Assembly: GCF_020740795.1 (NCBI RefSeq)
Contig: NC_067284.1
Coordinates: 100,307,440 to 100,371,439, forward strand
Length of the DNA: 64,000 nt
Source: Apus apus
Taxonomy: Eukaryota; Chordata; Aves; Apodiformes; Apodidae
Direction: 5' to 3'
Shown: positions 49,501 through 58,880 of the stretch, in pieces
Position numbering within the stretch: the first letter of the stretch is position 1
Layout: each line of letters opens with the position of its first letter
Made by a program: the position numbers and the translations under genes
Notes under the pieces: generated by a model
What the model saw: the letters and a program-made list of their open reading frames with translations, nothing else
Told to the model about the DNA's origin: nothing
The model's database searches: none

Positions 49501-52500
49501 CTTGTTTTTGTGAAAGTCTGAGACATGTTGTATCAGTACTCTTGATTATCTTTGATATTTATGACTCTTACACTGATGCTTTTTTGAAGTCTAAATCAAA
49601 GAAGTAACAGCTAAAGGCCTGAAGGTTTTACGTGCAATATTGTCTTGACAGCAACGTCGCAAACTCCAGCACATGCAAATGCTGCAGAAACAGAAAGAAA
49701 CCACAGAGAAAATTGCAGCTCGGGCATTCACTAAGCATTACCTGTCTGATCTCATTCCCTCTGTTTTAAACAATCTTCGTGAGAGTGGTTTTTTCTATGA
49801 TCCTATACAAAGAGGTTGGTATTATAATTTTTTAAAAATATGTGAACTGAGTAATGTAAAGGTCAAATCAAACATAAGTCATAGTTTATTGTCCAGTGAT
49901 TTAGAATCATGTCACAAGTCTTTGTTTGTATTTGTGGTTGAAGAGAGAGTTTCCGAACTCAAATTTTTAAAACAAAATTATTGGTCATCTGTACAAGCAG
50001 TCAAGAAAAGAGAAAGCTGACAGTGTTACAATGAGAAGACCTGCTTTTTAACTGGAGATAAATAAATGGGTGATTAGGACTGGCAGCACAGAGAGAGAGA
50101 GCTCCAAACTGAAGTAAATATATTTAGATAGGACAGGCAAAGAAATCTGTATGTCATTTTGAATCTTCATTAATGGTTACTAGAGCAATGGAGAAATTAG
50201 TCAATTAGGCCATGAAAATAGTATCAGAGCTGTAAATTGGTGACTTCCAAGTTTTTAGAATCAGCAGCATTTCTTATGGGTTACCTTGCTGCACCCCACT
50301 TCCCCAGGCCCTGCACAGGTGCCTAGACCACAGCTTGGGAATGGATAAACTCTCTCCAGAATGAGTCATGAGGCAAATGCAGAAACTGAGTGTATTGTGC
50401 AAACAGGGTAGGCTTTGGGACCATGGAGTACAGAAAGCATCATTTGAGAATGACATGGGTAAGCAAGAGCTCTTTAGTCAGAGGGAGCAAATGCTTCCAG
50501 CAGATCAGAAGCCAGACGTCTTTGGAAAGCAAGGCAGGAAATGTTATTCTCCTGACTTTTTTCAGGATAGTTATTTTCATCTCACTGGAACATTACTGTG
50601 TATCTCATCTGTGCTAACCCTTGAAGGGTGCCAGACCTCTTTAAAAATCACTGCAGTTAAGAGGACTCTGCTTTGGGTCCATTAACAATGAGGAATCTCA
50701 GTGAGGTAGGAGATAAGAAACCCAACAACACCTGAGAGATTTCTTCTGTCTCTTGCAAACCAAGTGTCTTTTGGCAAGGATGTTCATCCTTGATGATCGT
50801 AGCAAATGAAAAACAGGCCCAAGATCCTGTCTCTCATCCTTAATAAAATGACATTTTTTTCCTTCTTCCTTCCTGCTAAATGCTTACAGATATTGAGACG
50901 GAATTCTTTCCATGGCTGATGACAGAAGTGGAAGAAACACTAGAGAAGAAGGTTCTGGGGAGAACAATGCTTGACTGTAAGTTACCAAATCCTGGAATGT
51001 CATCTGGGCTACTTGATGTTTATGATTGTGTCATTTATCAAGAACTCCAGGTACCCATGGCTTTTGGTGTTTGTTTGTTTTTTTTACTATATTAAAACAT
51101 TTTTAGTGTTGGAAAACAACTACTACAAACATCTAGGTAATCGGTTTTCAGCTGAAATAATAGAATTGTCAGTCATGCTGTACTACCCTCTCTCTGCTGG
51201 CTTTATACTGTTTGAGATGTGTTGATGCTGGGAGATCTGAAACCTTTGACGGGAGCAGAATGGTTAAACAACACCAATTATTTTCTTTGCTGTAAAACTT
51301 TTATTTCTCGTGTTAGACAGTCATCATTGCTGTGCTGTTCTCTGGAGTGTGCTTGATTGTGCCAGTGGGAACAGAAAAGCCCATCTGTCTACAGCCACCA
51401 GTATATCATAAAAGTCTCTTGTTTGTGTAAGCTCCCTGAACTATGGAGTAATATGTTCATCTTCCATGAAAAGACAAGAGAAGGGTGTTTGTGGTCCATG
51501 GTTGACTGAGAAGTCAGGTGACCAACACTTTTCATCAAAACAAGGGCTTACCTCCTCAGCAGTCAATAACCATGTCCTTTCTTTTCAAATAGATTAAAAC
51601 GTCAGTCTTCTCTTGGACTAGTTCAAGCTAAGTATTCAGGTTCTTTTATTAGTCAGTCCTCAGAGGCTGTAGTTTAAATACTTGGACAACCTAAACTCTG
51701 TCATGTGTGGAAACAGAATTATGATTAACATGTGTCCACCGTGGTGGTCCTGGATCAAACCTGTTGAGTTACATCTTTTATTTCTATGGTTTTCCTCCTG
51801 CTGTGATTTTGGGTTTGAGTTACAACTGGGTTTGTTTCCTTTGGGTATATTTTCAGTTTAACCAGGATCCTTATTAGGGTATAATTTGGATAGTTACAGC
51901 TGGTCTGTTAGGTGTTTTATCCTATGACATTTGTGCTGGTAGGTACGCTCAAGGATCACTTCTTCATGTAGGTCTTCAGAAGGGAGGGAATTTTCTCTCA
52001 TTTTAAGAAAGAAGTATTGTATGTGACTATTGAAAAATCATCCCAAAGAGAATGTTGCTGCAGGATACACCATTGATGACAATGTCTGTCATATTAGAGT
52101 GCAAACCTTATGAGGAGTGTCTGAAGGAACTGGGGTTGTTTAGCCTTGAGGAGGCTGATGGGGCACCTTGCCACTCTCTACAACTACCTGGAAGGAGGTT
52201 ATAGTGAGGTGGGGGTTCCTCTCTTCTCCCAAGTACTATAGTACAAAAGGAAAGGGGGTCAAGTTGCACCAGGGGAGGTTTAGATGAGATATTAGAAAAA
52301 AATTCTTCACTGAAAGCATAATCAAACACTGCAACAGGATGCCCAGGGAGGTGACTGAATCACCATCCCTGGAGGTGTCTTGTAGATGCGGTGCTTGGGG
52401 ACATGGTTCAAGCACTGGTCTTGGTAGAGTTAATGGTTGGTAGAGTTAGGTTATGGTTGGACTCAATCTTAAAGGTCTTTTCCAACCAAAAACATTGTGT

Positions 52501-53856
52501 GATATTCCTGTTAAGTCTCTGTTTTTAATATTTTAACCAGATATTGTGGTCTTGCACCAGTTCTAAGATAACACAAAGCAGCTGAAGCAGACCAATAAGT
52601 AATACCAGCAGCCCCCATTTCATTTACCCTCTGCATTTTCTGACTTACACCAAATCACCAACTGTTGAGTACACATCACCTCTGCAAAAGGAAATGCAAA
52701 TTAGATTCTCCAAGTTTTGTAGAGGCAGACACAGCGTCGCTGAGACAGTTTGTGGTTTCTTCCCCACCTTACACAAAAGCGTAGGAAAAATCTGCGAGTA
52801 TCTATTTTTAACATTTTTTAATTAATACTTTACTTATTTTGTCACTGTCCAATAAAAGAGCTGTGAACTAAAAGGGAAGCACCCACAGTGTAAGGGGGCT
52901 ATGTTTGTCCTCTCAGAGATAACCATTTCTTCTTTTACTTGGCCAAGTCAACCCATGAATTAACAATGAAGCTCTCTTTAGTACCTGTACATTGTCCATT
53001 TTTCTGTGTTAAACCTCTCTTTATTAATTGTTGGCCTCTATTTTTCATGATGCAAATGATTTAGATTTAGATGATGCAAATCAAAGTGAGTGTTGAATTT
53101 TTTTTCTTGTGTTCTTTGATTTGGAAGAGGCATCATGTTTAGAAAAATTTATGAGGGCTAAACAGCCAAAATAATAAAGAATAAATAATAAAGAATAGGT
53201 GCTCTATAGCTGCTTTTTGGGAAGAGAAAATCCTTTGATGACTCTCATAGACCAAATATTTCCCACTGCCAAAGCCATCAATCTGTGTGCAGCCTGGCTA
53301 GTCCCTGTTCCTGGTGGGCTCACCCCCTTCAAAAGTGAGGAACTACTGTGAGGAAATGAACAAACCAATCCAGGTAAACCCTTTCAAATGCTTTCAGTGT
53401 CAACTGCTCATTTGGCTGGAACCAGGCTACAGCAGCAGGGATGTTTTTTCTCATTCAGATATTATTTTCAGTGTTATTTTGGGTAATTTTCATGGTTTAA
53501 GAAATTATAATGCAATAATATATAAAATAATCTCAAATTATAAGTTTTTCCCTCCATGTTTGTTAATGATGGCTTTCTGTGTTTCAGCCTTGATTCGTAC
53601 AGTGGTTGAAAAACGCTTAGATGCATTTAGCCATAAACCTCTGTCTGAGAAGACAGAGGCACCTGCTGAAGAGCCCAAGCTAACAGATGCAGCACCCCAG
53701 GTGGCTGGTAAGGCAGATGTGGCTGACCAAGCACAAGCAGTCACAGAGGAAAAAGAGATTGACCAACCTGTTTCTGAGGACCAGCCTTCACAACAGATCT
53801 CTTTCCAGTCTGAAGAAGCAGATCAAGCAGAAACAGAGGATCTGAAAACTGAGTAA
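43437..53856 (+). CDS. RSPH3: RSPH3, radial spoke head protein 3 (complete, spliced)
   Basis: Eight coding exons join in phase: 43437-43564, 44062-44143, 46648-46789, 47745-47890, 48466-48669, 49652-49814, 50890-50976 and 53588-53856. They give 406 residues, close to the shorter human form. RSPH3 is the stalk scaffold of axonemal radial spokes and a protein kinase A anchoring protein in motile cilia and sperm tails (family knowledge). Signatures match Radial_spoke_3: [12 protein letters not shown] (54-65), [15 protein letters not shown] ending at 117, [20 protein letters not shown] (134-153), [10 protein letters not shown] (167-176), [18 protein letters not shown] (182-199), a coiled-coil stretch to about 255, [19 protein letters not shown] (255-273), FYDPIQR, and [10 protein letters not shown] in the last exon. 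The amphipathic helix near 180-199 is a candidate RII-docking site (inferred). The tail after VEKRLDAF is acidic and unlike the human one. The start is the first in-frame ATG; M10 also has a strong Kozak context. Confidence 0.95.
43622..43843. repeat. Homopyrimidine (CCTT)n and CCTG/CCTC repeat, RSPH3 intron 1
   Basis: A perfect (CCTT)n microsatellite of roughly 100 bases (about 43,648-43,745) is flanked on both sides by (CCTG)/(CCTC) units to about 43,843. It begins about 60 bases after the exon 1 donor. All reading frames stay open through it and produce spurious Leu/Pro/Ser-rich or Lys/Glu/Gly/Arg-rich ORFs on both strands. Confidence 0.97.
44062..44143 (+). CDS. RSPH3: RSPH3 exon 2
   Basis: This exon encodes residues 43-70 with the family signature [13 protein letters not shown]. 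The acceptor is GCGTTGCAG. The donor GTAGGT is sub-optimal. It ends in phase 0. Confidence 0.93.
44600..46161 (+). mobile_element. CR1 LINE fragment in RSPH3 intron 2, sense
   Basis: About 1.55 kb of a 5'-truncated CR1 lies in the same orientation as RSPH3. Recognisable reverse-transcriptase blocks are [16 protein letters not shown] (near 44,820), [18 protein letters not shown] (near 45,033-45,090), the [27 protein letters not shown] block (45,209-45,293) and the C-terminal [10 protein letters not shown] and [20 protein letters not shown] (45,711-45,822). Frames shift several times. The catalytic FADD reads FAGD at 45,291-45,302 and a stop follows near 45,376. The 3' end has GATTCTATGATTCT. 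The copy is inactive. Confidence 0.95.
46648..46789 (+). CDS. RSPH3: RSPH3 exon 3
   Basis: This exon encodes residues 71-117 plus one base: [20 protein letters not shown]...[15 protein letters not shown], highly similar to the human segment. The acceptor is CTGCTCAG and the donor GTAAAA. It ends in phase 1. Confidence 0.95.
47745..47890 (+). CDS. RSPH3: RSPH3 exon 4
   Basis: This exon encodes residues 118-166 with the near-invariant [20 protein letters not shown] block. The acceptor is a T-run followed by CTAG. The donor is GTATGA. Confidence 0.96.
48466..48669 (+). CDS. RSPH3: RSPH3 exon 5
   Basis: This 68-codon phase 0-0 exon encodes residues 167-234: [10 protein letters not shown], the amphipathic [18 protein letters not shown] helix and the start of the Glu/Arg-rich coiled coil. 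The donor is GTAGGA. Confidence 0.96.
49652..49814 (+). CDS. RSPH3: RSPH3 exon 6
   Basis: This exon encodes residues 235-288 plus one base, from QRRKLQH through [19 protein letters not shown] to FYDPIQR. The acceptor is CTTGACAG. The donor GTTGGT is weak. Confidence 0.94.
50890..50976 (+). CDS. RSPH3: RSPH3 exon 7
   Basis: This exon encodes residues 289-317 plus one base ([20 protein letters not shown]...GRTMLD), matching human DIEIGFLPWLMNEVEKTME...GRTVLD. The donor is GTAAGT. Confidence 0.94.
50977..53587. other. RSPH3: RSPH3 intron 7
   Basis: This is the 2.6-kb intron before the last exon. Apart from the CR1 fragment at 52.1-52.5 kb it is AT-rich, with no recognised exon. Confidence 0.7.
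52100..52506 (+). mobile_element. CR1 LINE 3' fragment in RSPH3 intron 7, sense
   Basis: About 400 bases of CR1 3' end show the CCTTATGAGGAGTGTCTGAAGG region, then the GGTCAAGTTGCACCAGGGGA block (52,256-52,275), the NRMPREV-type region and the terminal GGTCTTTTCCAACC. The ORF is broken and the final tail repeats are eroded. Confidence 0.93.
53588..53856 (+). CDS. RSPH3: RSPH3 exon 8, last coding exon
   Basis: This exon encodes residues 318-406 and a TAA stop. It opens with [14 protein letters not shown], matching human MLIREVVEKRL, then becomes a low-complexity Glu/Asp/Gln/Ala-rich tail of about 75 residues that I cannot align with the human C-terminus. The acceptor is GTGTTTCAG. Confidence 0.93.
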
Positions 53857-54733
53857 CCAGCAGGCAAGTCATCAAGTACAGGGAGATGAATGGCTTAGCT
53901 GAAAGAAGAAAGGAATTCCTCTCTATTTACAAGTATTGTGCCCTAGCCATGCTGAAGGATGAAGCTAAGCAAAGGTAAACCATTAAAGTATGTTTTCCAT
54001 ATGTGGAGATTGCTCATTTCAGGCTGTAAGAATCAAGAGAGAGGTTACTAGTGCATTGAATGGCAATGAAATTCTATCCCCTTCTGCACAATCCAATCCA
54101 TCAAAAACCCGGAATGTTCATAGTTGAAAAATAATGCTGTTCCACACCCCGTGCTAGAAGGTCATCAGAAGGACACTGAGAGCATCCTAATAAACTTTGC
54201 AAGTGCTTTGATAACATTCTCAGAACAGAGTTTCCTTACTTTCCCTATTTGGGAAGATAGCTGCTTCAGCACATAGATACATTTCTTTTCACTCATGTTC
54301 GTCTCTCCTTTCCTGGCAAACGTGGATGGGCATCTCAGCAGGTATCGGAGCAAAGGCTCTTATTCCTGAAGTTCTTCACGTTCAAAGATTTATCTGCCAC
54401 TGGAAATTTCTGCCAGTGCAAAATCCATAGCCTTCTGACTCCCGGAGGAGTGGTAAGGGGCTGAAGCCACACCCTAAGTCTCAGTTTTCTTCATAATTGT
54501 CCTTTCCCACTGGTTCACTGGAAATGGTACTGGACATGACTGACAAAACACAGCTGAACTGCCACGTGTATCTGTCAGTTCACAGGCCAATTCCACAAGT
54601 GGGCCATTCCCCCTCATAAAAGTATATCTGCACTACTCCTGTTTTTTATTTGATTGCTCGAAATTTTACTTAAGTGTTGAATTATTCTGTTTAAATAGGT
54701 TGTGGCATTATGTTTTCTTAAATTATTATTAAA
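53857..54733 (+). terminator. RSPH3: RSPH3 3' UTR and candidate polyadenylation signals
   Basis: Candidate hexamers after the stop are AATAAA at 54,189-54,194 and ATTAAA at about 54,728-54,733, the latter followed by an AT-rich segment. The used site is not determinable from sequence. Confidence 0.45.
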
Positions 54734-55380
54734 AAAATGAATTGCATGTCCTGCTTTTTTATTTCATTAGAATGTATAGATACAAGTCAAGCATTGTATA
54801 TTGCATTGTGGTTTGCTGTAACAGGTTGTTTTTATGGGGCCATGCAGGTGTGAAGCTTTATACTGCCCTGGCAGTTTTCCATTAATAGCCCTTGAATTCA
54901 GCCCCAGACATGGGCAGGGTGGCAGAGGAGGTGACCCCTTGCATCCTGTCGGTCACTGGAGAAGTGGAAAACCTTGAGCAACAATAAGAAGGGGAAAAGG
55001 GAAATGGGGTAATGGCATAGCTGTCATCTGTCTGGGCTGATGCTGGCAGACATGCTGGTGGTGAGGCACAGGCCTTGCTGCTGGCAGGGTGGCTCTGGGG
55101 CTGGCAGGCAGGTGGCTGAGGAAGCCGCTCCAGCCGGCCACGGTACAAACACCACCACTCTTAACACCACCTCTCCACAGGGACCCCTCCGGACGCTCTT
55201 TTCCTCAAATTTCCATATCTCTGGGCTGTGTCGCCAGCAGCAGCTGTCCCCGGCAGGCGGGTAAGGCCGCCGAGTGGCCAGCTCTGCACCTTCGGTGGCC
55301 CGGGGGAGGCCCGGGGGTCTGCAGCTCCCGGCCCCTGCTCAGAGCCGCAGCTGCACCCTCGGGTGTGCGTGGGGTGCCGA
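54734..55380. other. Intergenic, GC content rising, nothing recognised
   Basis: Sequence becomes GC-rich from about 55,030, leading into the minisatellite. The ORFs here run into the repeat and share no homology I recognise. Confidence 0.5.
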
Positions 55381-55580
55381 GCGGGGAGGGCACAGAGGGA
55401 GCCGAGAGGGGACAGAGGGAGCGGGGAGGGCACAGAGGGAGCCGAGAGGGGACAGAGGGAGCGGGGAGGGGACAGAGGGAGCCGAGAGGGGACAGAGGGA
55501 GCGGGGAGGGCACAGAGGGAGCCGAGAGGGGACAGAGGGAGCGGGGAGGGCACAGAGGGAGCCGAGAGGGGACAGAGGGA
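55381..55580. repeat. 40-bp minisatellite, five copies, each a 20-mer dimer
   Basis: Five near-perfect tandem units of 40 bases occupy 200 bases. Each unit is two related 20-mers, GCGGGGAGGGCACAGAGGGA and GCCGAGAGGGGACAGAGGGA. The second unit differs only by a C-to-G change (GACAGAGGGA for CACAGAGGGA). As 40 is not a multiple of 3 and no stops occur, all frames are open, which explains the long arginine/glycine/glutamate-rich ORFs on + and Pro/Ser/Leu-rich ORFs on -. Confidence 0.98.
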
Positions 55581-55799
55581 GACGGCGCTGCCGGCACTAG
55601 AGGGCAGGACAGCCCAGAGCAATCCCGCCGAGGAGGGACAGGCAGACACTGATGTTACACAGGGCACGTTACACACCCTGCAACAGTGACACCCGCCTGG
55701 ACTTCCCCCGCTGATAAACCCCAAAGGCGTCGATCTTTTGCAAAATCTACTGGTAAGATGAGCAACCAACACCTGGGGTCACCCTACACTGTCCATACT

Positions 55800-55975
55800 A
55801 AGATCACAGACTGATAGTTAGAAGGGACCTTTAAAGATCATCTAGTTCCAACCCCCTCTGCCATTGGCAGGGACACCTCCCACAAGACCAGGTTGCTCAA
55901 AGTGCTGGTCAACATGGCCTTGAACACATCTAGTGATGGGGCACCCACAGCTTCTCTGGGCAACCTGGATTTCAA
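55800..55975 (-). mobile_element. CR1 LINE 3' fragment, antisense
   Basis: This is the minus-strand CR1 3' end: AGAAGGGACCTTTAAAGATC then CATCTAGTTCCAACCCC, followed by the CAGGGACACCTCCCACAAGA segment. Only about 175 bases remain. Confidence 0.9.
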
Positions 55976-56564
55976 GGCTTTCTGACTGCAGCAGTTCAGT
56001 ATTTCCATGCCATCAACCCATCTCTGGGCTGACCTGTTCAGAATAAATTTCAGCAGAGCTGTTTCAGCCTGTCCTTTGAATGAGATTGGAGGAAAAATGC
56101 ATTTCCCTGCCTATATTCAACCATCTTTTCAGATGATAAGCAATTCCATAAGCAACTCAACGTATCTGTGTGCTGGAACCAGAACGTAGGCTTCTGGCTG
56201 CTTTCTCTGGACACAAAGTTCATTTTAGCATTGAACTGCATCCAAAGGACCACCTGTAGCATGGAGGAGTTGAGCTGCTACCCCACCTAGTCCTGTCCAG
56301 GCTGAGTACCTGTTAGTAAAGGCCTAAACAGTGGTATGTGTGCACAGTGAGACTTCCTATCTTTGTGTGATTTTATCGAAAGCAGCTGGTTGCAATATGG
56401 CTGTATTCACATGGTTTCCATTGATTGATTTCTCTGCAAAAAGCCAAATCATTACTCCAACAACCAGCTCAGCAGTTTAGCTCCATGTTTACATCAACAC
56501 TTGCATGAGAAGTAGGAAAGACTAAGAATTACTGCCTGACCCTGACCGATTTAGTTTGGGAATC
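55976..56564. other. Intergenic, nothing recognised
   Basis: Unique-looking sequence between two CR1 fragments, with no gene or repeat recognised. Confidence 0.5.
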
Positions 56565-56685
56565 CCTGGAGGTGTGTAAAAGGTGTGTAGTGCGGTGTTT
56601 AGGGACATGGTTTAGCACCAGACTTGACAGACTTTGATTAATGGTTGATCTTAAAGGTCTTTTCCAACCAAAATTATTCTAAGAC
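56565..56685 (+). mobile_element. CR1 LINE 3' terminal scrap, sense
   Basis: About 120 bases run from CCCTGGAGGTGTGTAAAA through GTGTTTAGGGACATGGTTTA to TTAAAGGTCTTTTCCAACC and a decayed ATTCTA tail. It resembles the end of the intron 7 copy and is probably the same CR1 subfamily. Confidence 0.85.
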
Positions 56686-57839
56686 TCCTCTTAATACTGA
56701 TGGACCAAACTGGAATCTCCACATTTCTCCTTTGCACTCTGACAGACTGGGAACATTTTGTTGGGACTATAATTCATGGCTTGTTTGCTGCTGGCAGAAA
56801 TCACCGACTTCAAAGAGCTGGGGAGACGACAGATAAAAAGCAAATACCTGTGTTTGTTTGCTTGTATGTGTGTGTTAAACATGAATCTCACCTTATCTTT
56901 ATTTCACGGCTACAGCTTTGGGAGCCCACAGACGCTGTATTACTTTAACAACAATATACAGCAACAGCCCTGTGGTGTTCACAGAGCCATGAAGATTCCT
57001 GTCCTGCCCTCCATCAGGAGACACCCTTAGACCAAGAGAACAATATGAACTGTAGGCAAATAGTGAAACTACTCCAGTGTGGTTTCTCACTGCCAGAATT
57101 GCTTTACTGGTACCCATGAGAAGCCTGGCGTGGCCTGGAGTACATTTCAGTGCTTTAGCTGTCATGCTGCTGTATTGCACCATTAGTGTAGTTAGAAATT
57201 GCCCAGTGTCGCCTCATTCCTCCTCAGCCTCACCAGGAACATTTGGCCCTCTCAAATTGCCCAGGCCTGGGCTATCAATGTATGATAATAGTAGTATGCA
57301 CACATCTTCACTGGCAGTTTAAGTGAAGAAATTTGACAGTGAACTGTAGTAGCCATGCTAGTGGCATATCCCATGCTATGTGCTGCTACGGGGTTCAGGA
57401 TTTCTGACAAAAAGTCTGGCTGAGCAGCTGTTGAAATAATGCTTGAAACTGCCCCAGAAAGATTACTTTATCTGTCAGAGTCCTAACTGGATCTTGCAGC
57501 CATTGCTGAGACAAGATGTACTGTTAAAATATGACCTAGCCGTGGAATCTGCCTCAACAGGAGTTGCTTTGCCAATTGAAGTTTTATCTACTTTAAACAT
57601 AGGGTGTTTTTTTTTTTTTTAAGATGAAGACGTGTTGCAAAGCACTCACGTACGGTGGCCTACGGACTACATCTAGGAGATTATTTCATGGGCAAGCACA
57701 CCAGAAGGCCAACCATTAACATTTTAATCAACGGTAACTAATCAATCAATCAAACGCATTTGTCTCGAACAGATCTGACATAACGCTGAAGTTACCTCCA
57801 CTTCCCAAAAACACATCTGGCTTGTAACAAGTTTCCCGG
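56686..57839. other. Intergenic, nothing recognised
   Basis: About 1.15 kb of unremarkable sequence with a poly-T run near 57,606-57,620 leads into the CpG island. Confidence 0.5.
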
Positions 57840-57884
57840 CAGCGTCGTGGCAGGGGAAGCCCTGGGGCACCAGCGGCAGAGCCC

Positions 57885-57923
57885 CCCGGCCCGGCCCGGC
57901 CCGGCCCGGCCCGGCCCGGCCCC
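57885..57923. repeat. (CCCGG)n pentanucleotide repeat
   Basis: About seven perfect CCCGG units lie at the upstream edge of the CpG island. Confidence 0.9.
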
Positions 57924-58005
57924 GAGCGCAGCCCCGCGCCGCCCCTCCCGCCCAGCGGCCGCTCCGCCGTGGCGGGGCGGGGGGGTGTCCCGCCCGCCCT
58001 CAGGC

Positions 58006-58032
58006 CGCCCGCCCCGCCCCGCCCCGCCCCGC
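58006..58032. promoter_or_regulatory. GC-box array (GCCCC)n
   Basis: About five consecutive GCCCC/GCCCGC units form overlapping Sp1-type GC boxes, about 110-150 bases upstream of the predicted splice donors. Confidence 0.6.
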
Positions 58033-58049
58033 AGGCGTCTCCCCGGGCC

Positions 58050-58160
58050 GGGCAGCGCCGCGGGGACGGGAGGAGCCGCCGCCGCTGCGCTCCCCGGCCG
58101 GGCGCTGGGGGAGCGGGCGGCGCCCGCGGAGCTGGGCCATGAGGTGAGCGGGGACGGCAG
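58050..58160 (+). other. Predicted first exon (3' end) of the gene downstream of RSPH3
   Basis: Two donor sites occur 17 bases apart: ATGAG|GTGAGC after 58,143 and GGCAG|GTGAGC after 58,160. The second matches the donor consensus better. The 5' end is arbitrary, set just downstream of the GC boxes. EZR is suggested by gene order only. Confidence 0.4.
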
Positions 58161-58255
58161 GTGAGCGGGGGCGGGGTGCGGGGCCGGGCCGGGGTGCGGG
58201 GCCGGGCCCCTTGGGGCAGCGGGGAGCCCGCGGCGGGGGCTGAGGGGCGGGGGCC

Positions 58256-58277
58256 GGGTGGGTGGGTGGGTGGGGGG
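58256..58277 (+). other. G-quadruplex motif
   Basis: Four GGG runs separated by single T residues and then a run of six G form a canonical short-loop quadruplex motif. It lies about 95-115 bases downstream of the predicted first-exon donors, inside the CpG island. Confidence 0.8.
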
Positions 58278-58880
58278 CAGCGCCGAGCGCAGGGCCGGGC
58301 GGGCCGCCCGCCCCCCGCAGGAAAGCGGATTGCGCCACATGTGTCCGCCTTCGGGAGGAGACTTCTCTAGTTGTTGTTTTTTGTGTTGGTTTCCCCCTTC
58401 CCCTCAACTTTTCCCAAGCCCCAGTCGCGGCGCGGGCTCTCCCGCCGGTCCGTCCTCTGAGCCGCGCACCAGAGCCCCAGGACGGGCTGAACGTCGCCGG
58501 GCCCGCTCCGCTCCCCCCGTTCCTCCGGGAGCGGAACAAGGCCTCGGCAGCGGGGGCTCGGGGAGGGGGCCCGGTCCTCTCCTCATCGCCCTCCCGGGCC
58601 CCGCTCCATCCCCGCGGGGAGCGTGGGGCAGCGGGCGGCCCGGGAGCCGCCTGCGGCGGGGGCAGCGCTGGGCGCCGAGCTGGGTGCTGCGGGGGGTTGG
58701 TTTGTTCCCGCCCCAGAAAATGTCGGCGGGCCCGAACGTGCCCCCGCCGCTCGCAGACGGGGCCCGCCGCCCGCCCCGCGTCCCCGCCGGGAGAGGCGGC
58801 CGCAGCGCCCGGCGCTTCGGGGCTGGTCCCTCTTCAGCGGGGTGACAGCTTGCTGCCGTCAGGGCTCGAGCTGTCATCGG

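Larger units (their letters stand above)
57840..58880. promoter_or_regulatory. CpG island, probable promoter of the next gene (EZR by synteny)
   Basis: About 1 kb of extremely GC- and CpG-rich DNA without a TATA box. It has a (CCCGG)n run at 57,885-57,923, consecutive GC boxes at 58,006-58,032 and good splice donors after 58,143 and 58,160. In human the gene after TAGAP and RSPH3 on this strand is EZR, whose first exon is largely non-coding, so an EZR promoter is likely. No ezrin coding sequence (start MPKP...) was found to the window end. The long ORFs inside the island lack homology and reflect GC content. Confidence 0.6.

Noticed and set aside
55089-55772. ORFs of 130-203 codons on both strands over the minisatellite
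   Set aside because: The 40-base repeat has no stop in any frame. The peptides are pure repeat translation with no family match.
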